Shown: one piece after another, positions 1 to 11,246 of the stretch
Layout of the letters: each line of letters opens with the position of its first letter
Position numbering within the stretch: the stretch's first letter is position 1
Source: Porphyrobacter sp. CACIAM 03H1
Lineage (GTDB): Bacteria > Pseudomonadota > Alphaproteobacteria > Sphingomonadales > Sphingomonadaceae
Reading direction: 5' to 3'
Length of the DNA stretch: 64,000 nt
Assembly: GCF_002215495.1 (NCBI RefSeq)
Contig: NZ_CP021378.1
Coordinates: forward strand, 248,001-312,000
Translations under genes and position numbers: made by a program
The notes under the pieces: generated by a model
What the model was told of the DNA's origin: nothing
Database searches by the model: none
The model's input: the letters and a program-made list of their open reading frames with translations, nothing else

Positions 1-9
1 GGGGCTGCG

Positions 10-840
10 ATGGATCGCCGCACCCCGACCGTGACCCGTTTCGCACCCAGCCCCAACGGGCGGCTGCACCTCGGCCATGCCCTCTCGGCGATCGTCGCGC
101 ATGATCTGGCGAAGGCGGCGGGCGGGCGCTTCCTGCTCAGGATCGAGGACATCGACGGGCCCCGCTCGCGCCCCGAACTGGCGGATGAATTCAGGCGCGA
201 TCTGGAGTGGCTCGGGCTGGAGTGGGAGGAGGTCCCCGCCCAGTCCACCCGCCTCGCCAGCTACGCCGCCGCCGACGAGACGCTGAAGGCGCGGGGCCTG
301 CTCTATCCCTGCACCTGCACCCGCAAGGAGATCGAGGATGCGGGAGCGGTCGAGGGCAGCGATGGCCCGATCTACCCCGGCACCTGCAAGCGCCGCCCGC
401 CTGATCCCGCCCGGCCTACCGCGTGGCGGCTCGATGCGGACAAGGCCCTCGCCGAAACCGGCCCGCTGGTCTGGGAGGATGCGCTGGCGGGGGCGCAGGC
501 GGCGGACCTCTCCGGGCTCGGCGATGTCGTGCTGGTGCGCAAGGACCTGCCCGCGAGCTATCACCTCGCCGTCACCCTCGACGATGCGGCGGACGGCGTC
601 ACGCTGGTCACGCGGGGCGCGGACCTCTTCGCCGCCAGCCACGTCCACCGCACGCTCCAGGCGCTGCTCGGCCTTCCCGTTCCGCGATGGCACCACCACC
701 CGCTGCTGCTCGGCGAGGACGGCGAGAAGCTCGCCAAGCGCCGCGGCTCCCCCGCCCTGGCCGAGCGGCGCGAGGGCGGCGAGGACGGGCGAATGCTTGC
801 GGCACAACTGAGGTTGCAACATTTCCGGCTTGGAACCTGA
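10..840 (+). CDS. gluQRS: Glutamyl-Q tRNA(Asp) synthetase
   Basis: Truncated class I GluRS-like enzyme that activates glutamate and attaches it to queuosine in the anticodon of tRNA-Asp. The 276-residue protein has the Rossmann nucleotide-binding signature HLGH at residues 20-23 and a KMSKS-like loop KLAKR near residues 240-244. A CTC pair followed by a further Cys (YPCTC ... YPGTC) matches the zinc site typical of this family. The anticodon-binding domain of full GluRS is absent, as expected. The start lies only 9 bases into the window, so an upstream in-frame start cannot be excluded, but MDRRTPTVTRFAPSPNG is a normal N-terminus for the family. Confidence 0.93.
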   Translation: MDRRTPTVTRFAPSPNGRLHLGHALSAIVAHDLAKAAGGRFLLRIEDIDGPRSRPELADEFRRDLEWLGLEWEEVPAQSTRLASYAAADETLKARGLLYPCTCTRKEIEDAGAVEGSDGPIYPGTCKRRPPDPARPTAWRLDADKALAETGPLVWEDALAGAQAADLSGLGDVVLVRKDLPASYHLAVTLDDAADGVTLVTRGADLFAASHVHRTLQALLGLPVPRWHHHPLLLGEDGEKLAKRRGSPALAERREGGEDGRMLAAQLRLQHFRLGT

Positions 841-865
841 GGCCGGAGCGTCCATTTAGGGGCCC

Positions 866-1096
866 ATGACCTATTTTCTCGTCGCCGTGCTCGTCGTCCT
901 CATGGGGCTGACCGCCTTCTCGCTGATCCGCGGGGTGGTGGCCTTCCTCCAGACCACCAAGATCGACCTGGAAACCGGCGAGGGCACCACCGCCACCGAC
1001 ATGCAGCTCGCCCAGAACAAGGCGATGTTCGCGCGGATCAAGTATCAGGGTCTCGCCATCGTGGTGGTGGCGATCATTCTCGCGGTCTCGCGCTGA
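866..1096 (+). CDS. HIG1-domain twin-transmembrane protein
   Basis: Small 76-residue membrane protein with two hydrophobic helices (about residues 3-26 and 55-74) joined by a polar loop containing TDMQLAQNKAMFARIKYQG, the pattern of bacterial HIG1 (hypoxia-induced gene 1) proteins. In mitochondria the family associates with cytochrome oxidase supercomplexes; a similar respiratory role is only inferred here. It starts 25 bases after gluQRS with an AGGGG ribosome-binding sequence and is followed 13 bases later by the adenosyltransferase, so the three genes probably form one transcript. Confidence 0.82.
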   Translation: MTYFLVAVLVVLMGLTAFSLIRGVVAFLQTTKIDLETGEGTTATDMQLAQNKAMFARIKYQGLAIVVVAIILAVSR

Positions 1097-1109
1097 CCCT
1101 TCGCCAGCG

Positions 1110-1685
1110 ATGGTCAAACTCAACCGCATCTACACCCGCACCGGGGATGACGGGACGACGGGCCTCGTCGACGGCTCGCGCTGCCCCAAGCATTCCGCGC
1201 GGATCGCCGCGATGGGCAAGGTCGACGAGGCGAACTCCGCCATCGGCCTCGCGATCTGCGCGCTCGAAGGCGAGGCGGAGCGGGCGCTGCTGACCCGCGT
1301 CCAGAACGACCTGTTCGATCTCGGCGCGGACCTCGCGACGCCTTCGACCGACGGCGATTTCACCCCTTCTGAGATGGTTTTGCGGATCGTGCCCTCCCAG
1401 CCCGAATGGATCGAGGGCCGGATCGACGAGCTCAACGAGCGGCTCGAACCCCTCACCAGCTTTGTCCTGCCCGGCGGGAGCGAGGCGGCAGCGCGCGTCC
1501 ATGTCGCCCGCGCCACCACCCGCGCCGCAGAGCGCGCGATGGTCGCGCTGGCGGCCGAAGATGCAGTCAACCCGGCCGCGCTCGCCTATATCAACCGCCT
1601 CTCCGACCTGCTCTTCGTCCTCGCCCGCGTGGCGAATGACGATGGCCGGGCGGACGTGAAGTGGGTTCCCGGGGCCAATCGCTAG
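1110..1685 (+). CDS. Cob(I)yrinic acid a,c-diamide adenosyltransferase, PduO type
   Basis: Transfers the adenosyl group of ATP to cob(I)alamin to make adenosylcobalamin. The 191-residue protein begins with TRTGDDGTTGL, the N-terminal ATP-binding segment of the PduO/MMAB family, and carries the later signature RATTRAAERAM followed by INRLSDLLFVLAR. Length is normal for the family. There is no obvious Shine-Dalgarno in front of the ATG at 1110, consistent with translation coupled to the HIG1 gene just upstream. It probably supplies cofactor to a B12-dependent enzyme such as methylmalonyl-CoA mutase elsewhere in the genome; that link is inference. Confidence 0.93.
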   Translation: MVKLNRIYTRTGDDGTTGLVDGSRCPKHSARIAAMGKVDEANSAIGLAICALEGEAERALLTRVQNDLFDLGADLATPSTDGDFTPSEMVLRIVPSQPEWIEGRIDELNERLEPLTSFVLPGGSEAAARVHVARATTRAAERAMVALAAEDAVNPAALAYINRLSDLLFVLARVANDDGRADVKWVPGANR

Positions 1686-1761
1686 CCAAATAGGCTGCTA
1701 GCCAGCCGACATCTTCCCCGCTAGGGCGGCTGCTTTGCTGCACTTGCGAAGGACAGGCCTC

Positions 1762-2631
1762 ATGCGCAACATCGCCGTCATCGGCGCCGGTCAGATGGGA
1801 ACCGGCATCGCCCAGACCGTCGCCGCCCAGGGCATGAACGTCATGCTCACCGACGTCGATCTGCCCCGCGCCGAGGCGGGCAAGCAGGCGGTCGAGAAGG
1901 CGCTCGTGAAGCTCATGGGCCGCGGCAAGATCGAGGCAGACGAAGCGGAAAAGCTGCTCGCCCGCATCACCCCCGTCGGCGACTATGCCCCCTTTGCCGA
2001 GGCCGACCTCATCATCGAGGCCGCGACCGAGCGCGAGGAGATCAAGAACGCGATCTTCGAGAAAGCGGGCAAGGTGCTGGCCGCCGACGCGATCATGGCG
2101 TCGAACACCTCGTCGATCCCGATCACCCGCATGGCCAACCACTCGCCGGACCCGGCGCGCTTCATCGGCCTCCACTTCTTCAATCCGGTGCCGGTGATGG
2201 GCCTGATCGAGGTCATCCCGGGCCTTGCCACCTCGAAAGCCACCGCCGACGCCGTCACCGCCTTTGCGCGCGGGCTCGGCAAGGAAGTGGTGCTCTCGCA
2301 GGACGAACCCGGCTTCGTCGTGAACCGCATCCTGCTCCCCATGATCAACGAGGCGGTCTTCGTCCTCGGCCAATCGACCGCGGGTATCGAGGATATCGAC
2401 AAGGGCTGCCGCCTCGGCCTCAATCACCCGATGGGCCCGCTGCAACTGGCGGACTTCGTCGGGCTCGACACCTGTCTCGACATCATCAAGGTGCTCTACA
2501 AGACCACTCGCGACAGCAAGTATCGCCCGGCCCCTCTGCTGGTGAAGTATGTCGAGGCCGGATGGCTGGGCCGCAAGACGGGGCGCGGCTTCTACGACTA
2601 TTCGGGCGAGGCACCGGTCCCGACGCGCTGA
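1762..2631 (+). CDS. hbd: 3-hydroxybutyryl-CoA dehydrogenase
   Basis: NAD(P)-dependent oxidation/reduction of 3-hydroxyacyl-CoA in short-chain fatty acid or butanoate metabolism. The 289-residue protein opens with the dinucleotide fold [12 protein letters not shown]. The catalytic histidine lies in [17 protein letters not shown], and the C-terminal 3HCDH domain shows [12 protein letters not shown] and the closing [11 protein letters not shown]. The in-frame ATG at 1735 would add nine unlikely residues; the ATG at 1762 has GAAGGA upstream and gives the standard N-terminus [10 protein letters not shown]. Confidence 0.93.
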   Translation: MRNIAVIGAGQMGTGIAQTVAAQGMNVMLTDVDLPRAEAGKQAVEKALVKLMGRGKIEADEAEKLLARITPVGDYAPFAEADLIIEAATEREEIKNAIFEKAGKVLAADAIMASNTSSIPITRMANHSPDPARFIGLHFFNPVPVMGLIEVIPGLATSKATADAVTAFARGLGKEVVLSQDEPGFVVNRILLPMINEAVFVLGQSTAGIEDIDKGCRLGLNHPMGPLQLADFVGLDTCLDIIKVLYKTTRDSKYRPAPLLVKYVEAGWLGRKTGRGFYDYSGEAPVPTR

Positions 2632-2717
2632 TCCGGCGCAAGCCCGGTGCGTCCGGGCGCAAGGGCGGGCAACAATCGGTGCCGTTCGCGGGTTAGGCAG
2701 CGGGAAGGAGAACTCCC

Positions 2718-3203
2718 ATGCCCAAGCCCGACGCCGCGATCCCCGGTCATCCCGAGGGCCTTCCGCCGGAAACTCACAACGACGAGCAGGACCCGAAGGG
2801 CGCACAGGCGCAGGACGTGGCCGATGCCGCGCGGCGCGAGGACAGCCGCACGTCGAGCCCGCTGGAAAGCACCAAGCCCGACTCCCCGGATTATGACCCG
2901 GCCCCGTCCAGCAAGGGCGATCTCGTGGACGAAATGCGCCGCATGGAAGGCGAAGGCCGGATCGACATGTCGGCCTATGCCGGCGAGCCCAACCACGACG
3001 ACGAGGAAGGCACCTACGGCGGCGAGACCACCGACGACGAGGACGACGAGTGGCTGATAGCCGACGGCGAGGACAGCGCCGAGGAAACGGATCTGCTCGA
3101 CGGCGAGGGCCTGATGGAGGAGGTGAGGCTGCTCGAGGAAGCCGAACAGCGCGACGATGATGACGTGCTGCGCGAGGACCTGCCCGACGACGAGGAGGAT
3201 TGA
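2718..3203 (+). CDS. Highly acidic hypothetical protein
   Basis: 161-residue soluble protein with no recognised domain. It is strongly acidic, with runs of Asp/Glu (DDEDDEW, the C-terminal DDDDVLREDLPDDEED), no Cys and no membrane segment or signal peptide. Its N-terminal half is Pro/Ser/Lys-rich and looks disordered. The ATG is preceded by GGAAGGAG, a strong ribosome-binding site, which supports it as a real gene. Function unknown. Confidence 0.7.
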   Translation: MPKPDAAIPGHPEGLPPETHNDEQDPKGAQAQDVADAARREDSRTSSPLESTKPDSPDYDPAPSSKGDLVDEMRRMEGEGRIDMSAYAGEPNHDDEEGTYGGETTDDEDDEWLIADGEDSAEETDLLDGEGLMEEVRLLEEAEQRDDDDVLREDLPDDEED

Positions 3204-3225
3204 ACGCCTGCCGGAAGCGAGCGCG

Positions 3226-3612
3226 TCACTCCGCCTCGGACGCGATTTCCTCGCCGCTGCCGGTAAAGCTCGGCTGGCTGTTGTCGATCCGCGCAGTCGA
3301 GGAAAGCGGCGCGGTCATCGGGTTGCCGCCGGGTGCGGAGGCGGCGGCAGGGGCAGCTGCGGCCGGCTGGCTTGCGGGCGTATAGTCGCCGAAGACCGAA
3401 GGCTCGGCAGCGGCGCTCTCGCCCTCCCCGCCGCCGTTTTGCGCCTCGCTTCCCGAGCTGGCGAGGCGATCGCTATTGGCCTCGACGAAGCCGGTGACGC
3501 GGCCCACGACGCCGCTGTCTTCCGAGGTGCCGACCATCGAGACGGCGCTCAGGATGGTCATCCCCGCAAAAAGGAGCGCGACCTTGCTGTTCTGGAACAC
3601 GGCCTTGTACAT
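3226..3612 (-). CDS. Hypothetical single-pass membrane protein
   Basis: 128-residue protein with one hydrophobic segment near the N-terminus (about residues 10-28, VALLFAGMTILSAVSMVG) followed by an Ala/Pro/Ser/Gly-rich low-complexity tail. No family is recognised. A much longer open frame extends upstream, but that part overlaps mutS in another frame; the ATG at 3612 gives the sensible start MYKAVFQNSK. It lies 26 bases downstream of the mutS stop on the same strand and may be cotranscribed. Function unknown; an inner-membrane-anchored periplasmic tail is inferred. Confidence 0.6.
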   Translation of the reverse strand: MYKAVFQNSKVALLFAGMTILSAVSMVGTSEDSGVVGRVTGFVEANSDRLASSGSEAQNGGGEGESAAAEPSVFGDYTPASQPAAAAPAAASAPGGNPMTAPLSSTARIDNSQPSFTGSGEEIASEAE

Positions 3613-3638
3613 GGCCGCGTGCCCTAGCAGGAACGCGG

Positions 3639-6302
3639 TTAAGCCTTGGTTGAGGCGCGCCCCGCGGCCGTGGGCAGGGCGCGCTTCCATTCGTAGAGCA
3701 GGTCGAGCGCCTCGCGCGGGCTGAGCGCGTCGAGATCGGCTGCCCGCAGCGCCTCGGCGAGCTGCTGTTCGGGCGTCGCCTGCGCCGGTTCGGGGGCGCG
3801 CATCGCGGCGAAGAGCGGCAGGTCGCCCAGCCCCGCGGCGATGCCGCCGGTCGCCTCGCGGGTCGCCTCGAGCTTCTCGAGCACCGCCTTGGCCCGCGCC
3901 ACCACCGGGGCGGGCACTCCGGCGAGCCGCGCGACGGCAAGGCCGTAGGAGCGGTCGGCCGGCCCGTCGGCGACTTCGTGGAGGAGCACCAGATCGCCCT
4001 GCCACTCGCGCGCGCGGACGTGGTGGAGCGAGAGCGCCTCGCAGGTCTCGGCGAGGCGCGCAAGTTCGTGATAATGCGTGGCAAACAGGCAGCGGCAGGC
4101 GATCTGCGAATGCACTGCCTCGGCCACCGCCCAAGCGAGCGCGAGGCCGTCATAGGTCGATGTCCCGCGCCCGACCTCGTCGAGGATCACGAAGCTGCGA
4201 TCCGTCGCCTGCGCCAGAATGGCGGCGGTCTCGACCATCTCGACCATGAAGGTCGAGCGCCCCCGCGCCAGGTTGTCGGCCGCGCCCACCCGGCTGAACA
4301 ACCTGTCGACGAGGCCGACACGGGCTGCCGATGCAGGCACAAAGACCCCCGCTTGCGCCAGCAGCACGATGAGCGCGTTCTGGCGCAGGAAGGTCGACTT
4401 GCCGCCCATGTTGGGGCCGCCGATCAGCCACAGCCGGTTGTCGCCGGAAAGGTGGCAGTCATTGGCCACGAACCGCTCGCCGGACTTCGCCAGCGCCGCC
4501 TCGACAACCGGATGCCGCCCGCCGGTGATGGCGAGGCCCGCATCCTCGGCGATCTCCGGGCGGCACCAGTCGCCCTCCGCCGCCCGCTCGGCATTGCCCG
4601 CGCCGACATCCAATCGGGCGAGGGCGGCGGCGGTCGCGGCGATGCTCTCGCGCGCGGCGACCACCTCGGCCACCAGCGTACCGAAATGCGCTTCCTCGCA
4701 GGCGAGCGCATGGCCGCCTGCCTCGGCGATACGGGCGGCTTCCTCGTGCAGCTTCACGGAGTTGAACCGCACCGCGCCCGCCATGGTCTGGCGGTGGGTG
4801 AAGCCGCTGTTCGGCGCCATCAGCGCATCGGCATGGCGCGCGCCGACCTCGATGAAATAGCCCAGCACCCCGTTGTGGCGGATCTTGAGCGAGGCGATCC
4901 CGGTTTCCTCGCGGTAGCGCGCCTCCATCGCCGCAATCGCGCGGCGCGCGTCGCCCGAGGTGGCGCGCAATTCGTCGAGAGCGGCGTCGTAGCCGTCGGC
5001 GATGAAGCCGCCATTGCCGCGCTCGGTCGGCGGCGAGGGGACGAGCGCGCGGCTCAGAAGATCGGTGAGCGCGCCGTGGCCGGTCAGGCGCGCGGTGACC
5101 TTCTCCAGCAGCGCAGGCGCATCGGGCGCACCCGCCAGCCAGTGGTGGAGCCGCGCCGCCTCGGAAAGGCCATCGCGCAGCTGGCCGAGATCGCGCGGGG
5201 AACCCCGCCCCGCCACCACCCGCCCGAGCGCGCGGCCCAGATCGGGGATGGCGCGCAGGATATCGCGCAGCTGCGCCCGCTCGATGGGCCGGTCGCGCCA
5301 GAACTGCACCAGTGCGAGCCGCGCCTCGATGGCGGCGGAATCGAGCAGGGGCGCGGACAGGTCCTCCGCCAGCAGCCGCGAGCCCGCTCCCGTCACGCAG
5401 CGGTCCACCGCGCCGATCAGGCTCCCTGCCCGGCCCCCTTGCGCGGATTCGAGGATCTCGAGGCTCCCCCGCGTGGCGGCGTCCATCGCCATCGTGCTCC
5501 GGCTCTCGCGCAGCACGGGCGGGAGCAGCAGCGGCAGATTGCCGCGCCCGACATGGTCGAGATAGCTCACCAGCCCGCCCGCTGCCGCCAGCATCGCGCG
5601 GCTGAACGCCCCGAAGGCATCGAGCGTCGCCACCCCGTGGACGGCCTTCAACCGCTCCGCCCCGGCATCGCTGGCGAAAGTCGAGCGGGGCCGGAAAATC
5701 GCCTCGTCCGGGCCGTGCGGCCAGTCTTCCGGCACCACAACCTCGCTCGGAGAAATCCGCGCCAGCACTGCACCGAGGTGATCGGGCGCGCATTCCTCCA
5801 GCACCATCGCGCCGGTCGAGACGTCGACCGCCGCCACCCCCACCGCCTCGCGCAGTTCCGCCAGCGCCACCAGCACGTTGGCGCGGCGCGGCTCGAGCAG
5901 GGCTTCCTCGGTCAGCGTGCCGGCCGTCACCAGCCGCACGATGCTGCGTCCGACCAGCACCTTGGACGAGGGCAGGCCTTCGCGCTTCGCCCGCGCCTTG
6001 GCTTCCTCCGGCGTCTCGACCTGCTCGGCGATGGCGACGCGGCAGCCCGCCTTGATGAGCCGCGCAAGATAGCTCTCCGCCGAGTGCACCGGCACCCCGC
6101 ACATCGGGATCGCCTGCCCGCCATGCTCGCCCCGCGTCGTCAGCGCGATGTCGAGGATCGCGGCGGCGCGCTTGGCATCCTCGAAGAACAGCTCGAAGAA
6201 ATCGCCCATACGGTAGAACAGCAGCGCGTCCCCGGCCTCCTCCCTCAGGCGCAGATATTGCGCCATCATCGGGGTGGGTTTCGGATCGTCGAGCGCGGCC
6301 AT
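3639..6302 (-). CDS. mutS: DNA mismatch repair protein MutS
   Basis: Recognises mismatches and starts methyl-independent repair with MutL. The 887-residue protein has the N-terminal mismatch-reading motif (FYRMGDFFELF, with the Phe-x-Glu pair), connector, lever and clamp domains, and a C-terminal ABC-type ATPase with Walker A GPNMGGKST and Walker B VILDEVGRGTSTYDG. Length is normal for an alphaproteobacterial MutS. It is divergent from maeB across a 152-base gap that contains a perfect inverted repeat. Confidence 0.98.
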   Translation of the reverse strand: MAALDDPKPTPMMAQYLRLREEAGDALLFYRMGDFFELFFEDAKRAAAILDIALTTRGEHGGQAIPMCGVPVHSAESYLARLIKAGCRVAIAEQVETPEEAKARAKREGLPSSKVLVGRSIVRLVTAGTLTEEALLEPRRANVLVALAELREAVGVAAVDVSTGAMVLEECAPDHLGAVLARISPSEVVVPEDWPHGPDEAIFRPRSTFASDAGAERLKAVHGVATLDAFGAFSRAMLAAAGGLVSYLDHVGRGNLPLLLPPVLRESRSTMAMDAATRGSLEILESAQGGRAGSLIGAVDRCVTGAGSRLLAEDLSAPLLDSAAIEARLALVQFWRDRPIERAQLRDILRAIPDLGRALGRVVAGRGSPRDLGQLRDGLSEAARLHHWLAGAPDAPALLEKVTARLTGHGALTDLLSRALVPSPPTERGNGGFIADGYDAALDELRATSGDARRAIAAMEARYREETGIASLKIRHNGVLGYFIEVGARHADALMAPNSGFTHRQTMAGAVRFNSVKLHEEAARIAEAGGHALACEEAHFGTLVAEVVAARESIAATAAALARLDVGAGNAERAAEGDWCRPEIAEDAGLAITGGRHPVVEAALAKSGERFVANDCHLSGDNRLWLIGGPNMGGKSTFLRQNALIVLLAQAGVFVPASAARVGLVDRLFSRVGAADNLARGRSTFMVEMVETAAILAQATDRSFVILDEVGRGTSTYDGLALAWAVAEAVHSQIACRCLFATHYHELARLAETCEALSLHHVRAREWQGDLVLLHEVADGPADRSYGLAVARLAGVPAPVVARAKAVLEKLEATREATGGIAAGLGDLPLFAAMRAPEPAQATPEQQLAEALRAADLDALSPREALDLLYEWKRALPTAAGRASTKA

Positions 6303-6369
6303 CCCCCTCGCCTACCCCCATGCGGTCCGATTCGGGAATGTCGGCACTTGCAGCTTTCCCCGAACCTGG

Positions 6370-6390
6370 TGCGATAAACGACCTATCGCA
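6370..6390. promoter_or_regulatory. Inverted repeat in the mutS/maeB divergent region
   Basis: TGCGATA, seven spacer bases and TATCGCA form a perfect 7-base inverted repeat 64 bases upstream of the maeB ATG and 68 bases upstream of the mutS ATG. The arrangement fits a dimeric repressor site for one or both genes, but no regulator can be named. Confidence 0.35.
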
Positions 6391-6454
6391 TCGGCCTCGC
6401 CGGCGCTAAGCGAGGCGCGATTGACCTTGGGGAAAGCAGAAGGGATCGGGCACC

Positions 6455-8728
<2,274 letters not shown>

Positions 8729-8732
8729 GAAC

Positions 8733-8762
8733 GGCGCGCCCGGCCGCGGGACCGGGCGCGCC
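8733..8762. terminator. Convergent hairpin between maeB and DUF892 gene
   Basis: Perfect 11-base arms GGCGCGCCCGG and CCGGGCGCGCC with an 8-base loop, placed between two converging genes. There is no T-tract, so termination without Rho is uncertain. Confidence 0.5.
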
Positions 8763-8773
8763 CTCCTGCCGGA

Positions 8774-9274
8774 TCAGGCCTCGGCAGCGGCGGGGTTGAC
8801 CTCGCCCGAGGCGATCGCGGTCATCTTCTTGTCGCCGCCGCGCGTGTCTTCGAGGCATTGCGCCAGCACCCCGGCGTCCTCCTCGAGGCCGAGCCTGCGG
8901 GCGAAGGCGGCCGCCGTGCCGTAGCCCGAGATGCCGTAATGGGTCATCCGCTGGTACTGGGCGATGATCGAGGCATCGCGCACGTCCTCGTCGGAGAAAT
9001 CGGCCTCCACCCCGTGCGCGCGGGCCTCGGCGGCGAGGCCTTCCATGCCCTTGCAGTGCTCGCCGCGGGGGTTGGCGTCGTGATTCTCGATCAGGGACTT
9101 GAGCTGCTGCATCCCTTCCTCGATCCCCTCGGCCCCGGCGGAAAGCGCCTTGCGCAGCTCGTTCGACTGGGCCGTGTCGTGCAGCTCGCGGGTGACCTGC
9201 AGGGCCTGGCGGTTGGCGCTGTAGAGGTCCTGCAGCTGGTCGATGTAGAGGTCCTTGAGCGTCGAGATGGTCAT
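8774..9274 (-). CDS. Ferritin-like DUF892 (YciE/YciF-type) protein
   Basis: 166-residue all-helical protein of the DUF892 family, identified by the N-terminal LKDLYIDQLQDLYSANRQAL and the later helix RMTHYGISGYGTAAAFARRLG. Members adopt a ferritin-like four-helix bundle and are often induced by envelope or osmotic stress; the metal role is not certain. The start at 9274 (MTISTLKDLYIDQLQD) has GGAG upstream. Longer frames upstream are out-of-gene readthrough. Confidence 0.88.
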   Translation of the reverse strand: MTISTLKDLYIDQLQDLYSANRQALQVTRELHDTAQSNELRKALSAGAEGIEEGMQQLKSLIENHDANPRGEHCKGMEGLAAEARAHGVEADFSDEDVRDASIIAQYQRMTHYGISGYGTAAAFARRLGLEEDAGVLAQCLEDTRGGDKKMTAIASGEVNPAAAEA

Positions 9275-9418
9275 GTCGGTCGTCTCCGGTGAAAGGGTTG
9301 CGCCCCCGGGAGCGACACTGCCGGGCGACAGGCGGCGATGATCTGACCTGTGTGTGCTATCCTTGCGCGGACCGGACGAGGTGCGGGCCGGCTGCGGCAG
9401 GCCGAAAGGAGCGGCGGG

Positions 9419-9823
9419 ATGACGAAGGCGGGACGGGCGGCGCTGACGTATTGGGGGATCGTCTTCGCGCTCGGCTTCGTGCTGGGCACGGTGCGGGTGC
9501 TGTGGCTCGCGCCGCTGGTCGGGCTGCTCCCGGCCACCGCGCTGGAACTGCCGGTGATGCTGGCGGCGAGCTGGATCGCGGCAGGCTGGGTCACGCGCCG
9601 CTTCGGCATCGCCGGCGCGGGCGAGGCGCTGGCGACGGGCGGCCTCGCCTTCGCGCTGCTGCTGGCGGCGGAATGCGCGCTGGGGGCGGCGACCGGCCAG
9701 ACGCCGGCGCAATGGCTCGCCGGGCTGCGCCAGCCGCACGCGCTGCTCGGCCTCGCGGGGCAGGCGGTGTTCGCGGTGCTGCCGTGGTGGCGGACCAGGC
9801 AGGCGCGCGCCGACCGAATGTGA
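9419..9823 (+). CDS. Hypothetical four-helix membrane protein
   Basis: 134-residue integral membrane protein with about four hydrophobic helices (residues roughly 8-30, 38-58, 70-90, 108-124). A conserved-looking TRRFGI loop lies after helix 2 and a basic C-terminus follows. No named family is recognised. GAAAGGAG lies 10 bases before the ATG at 9419. It is monocistronic between the minus-strand DUF892 gene and the amidohydrolase 76 bases downstream. Confidence 0.65.
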   Translation: MTKAGRAALTYWGIVFALGFVLGTVRVLWLAPLVGLLPATALELPVMLAASWIAAGWVTRRFGIAGAGEALATGGLAFALLLAAECALGAATGQTPAQWLAGLRQPHALLGLAGQAVFAVLPWWRTRQARADRM

Positions 9824-9899
9824 ACGCCGCCGGCAAGGCATTGGCTTTCCTGCGATATCGTGACATGGTCCCGCGCAACAAGGGCGAGGGGAGAACGAC

Positions 9900-11246
9900 A
9901 TGCTGACAGCTTTCCGGCGCGGGGCGCTCGCGGTGCTCTGGAGCGCGGTGATGGCCACGGCCGCCCCGCTGGCGGCGCAGGACGCGCCGGCACCCGAGGT
10001 CATCTTCGCCAATGTCCGCGTGTTCGACGGAACCGCCGACCAACTCTCCGGCCCCACCACCGTGGTGGTGCGCGGCAACACCATCGCCGCGATCGGACCG
10101 GATGCCGCGCCCGCCTCGCCCGATGCCACGGTGATCGACGGGACGGGCCAGACCCTCATGCCCGGGCTGATCGACAACCACGTGCACATGATGTTCAACA
10201 GCCTCTCGCCCGCGCAGATGGCCGCGCCCGACATGAGCCTTGAGAAAATCGTGCAGCTCTCCGCCGAACAGTCGCGCGCAATGCTGCTGCGGGGCTTCAC
10301 CGCGGTGCGCGACGTGGGCGGGCCGTCGTTCATGCTCAAGCGCCTGATCGACAGCGGCAAGGTGATGGGCCCGCGCATCTGGCCGTCGGGACCAATGATC
10401 TCCCAGACCTCGGGCCATGCCGACCTGCGTCATCCCAGCGAACCCTCCCGCCGCTTTTCGGGCAAGATGTCCAAGGCCGAGGAAGTCTGGGCGAGCGTCA
10501 TCGCCGACGGGCGCGACGAGGTGCTGACCGCGGTGCGCGAGAACCTCAGGATGGGGGCGAGCCACATCAAGATCGCGGCGGGCGGCGGCACCAGTTCGGA
10601 GTATGACCCGCTCGACGTGACGCAATACACGCTCGACGAGATGAAGGCCGCGGTCGATGCCGCCTCGGACTGGAACACCTATGTCACCGTCCACGCCTAC
10701 CACCCCAAGTCGGTGCGCCGCGCGATCGAGGCCGGGGTCAAGGTGATCGAGCACGGCAACCTGCTCGACGAGGATACGCTCAGGCTGATGGCCGAAAAGG
10801 GCATCTGGCTGTCGGGGCAGATGCTGGTCGAATCGACCGAGGCGATGGATCCGAAGCGGCGCGAGAAGCGCAAGCCGGTGATCGAGGGGCAGCAGATCGT
10901 CTGGCCGATGGCCAAGCGGCTTGGGGTGAAGCTCGCCTGGGGCACGGACTTCCTGTTCGAGCCCGATCTCAACGCCCGGCAGAACGCCTATATCCTGCGG
11001 CTGAAGCCCTTCTTCACCCCGGCCGAACTGCTGAAGCTGGTCACCTCGCAGAACGCCGAGCTGCTCGCCCTGTCCGGCCCGCGCACGCCCTATGAAGGGC
11101 GGCTCGGCGTGGTCGCGGAAGGCGCGCTCGCCGATCTCCTGCTGGTGCGCGGCGATCCGCTCGCGGACATCGACCTGATCGGCGATCCGGCGGCGAACTT
11201 CACCGTGATCATGAAGGACGGCGTGATCGTGAAGGGCGCGCGCTGA
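9900..11246 (+). CDS. Secreted metal-dependent amidohydrolase
   Basis: 448-residue amidohydrolase-superfamily enzyme with a cleavable signal peptide (about residues 1-26, ending PLAAQD), so probably periplasmic. Metal ligands are visible as the strand-1 motif NHVHMMF, the histidines in VHAYHPKS and KVIEHGNLL, and the closing aspartate in WGTDFLF. The C-terminal GVVAEGALADLLLVRGDPL is the usual composite beta-domain of this family (imidazolonepropionase/prolidase-like subgroup). Substrate is unknown; cyclic imides, dipeptides or organophosphate-like compounds are hydrolysed by relatives. The stop codon touches the ATG of the next gene, implying translational coupling. Confidence 0.87.
   Translation: MLTAFRRGALAVLWSAVMATAAPLAAQDAPAPEVIFANVRVFDGTADQLSGPTTVVVRGNTIAAIGPDAAPASPDATVIDGTGQTLMPGLIDNHVHMMFNSLSPAQMAAPDMSLEKIVQLSAEQSRAMLLRGFTAVRDVGGPSFMLKRLIDSGKVMGPRIWPSGPMISQTSGHADLRHPSEPSRRFSGKMSKAEEVWASVIADGRDEVLTAVRENLRMGASHIKIAAGGGTSSEYDPLDVTQYTLDEMKAAVDAASDWNTYVTVHAYHPKSVRRAIEAGVKVIEHGNLLDEDTLRLMAEKGIWLSGQMLVESTEAMDPKRREKRKPVIEGQQIVWPMAKRLGVKLAWGTDFLFEPDLNARQNAYILRLKPFFTPAELLKLVTSQNAELLALSGPRTPYEGRLGVVAEGALADLLLVRGDPLADIDLIGDPAANFTVIMKDGVIVKGAR

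Noticed and set aside
4459..6321. Long open frame of 620 codons on the minus strand overlapping mutS in another frame
   Set aside because: Arg/Gly/Pro-rich translation typical of a GC-rich shadow frame, with no domain; mutS in the other frame has all its motifs.
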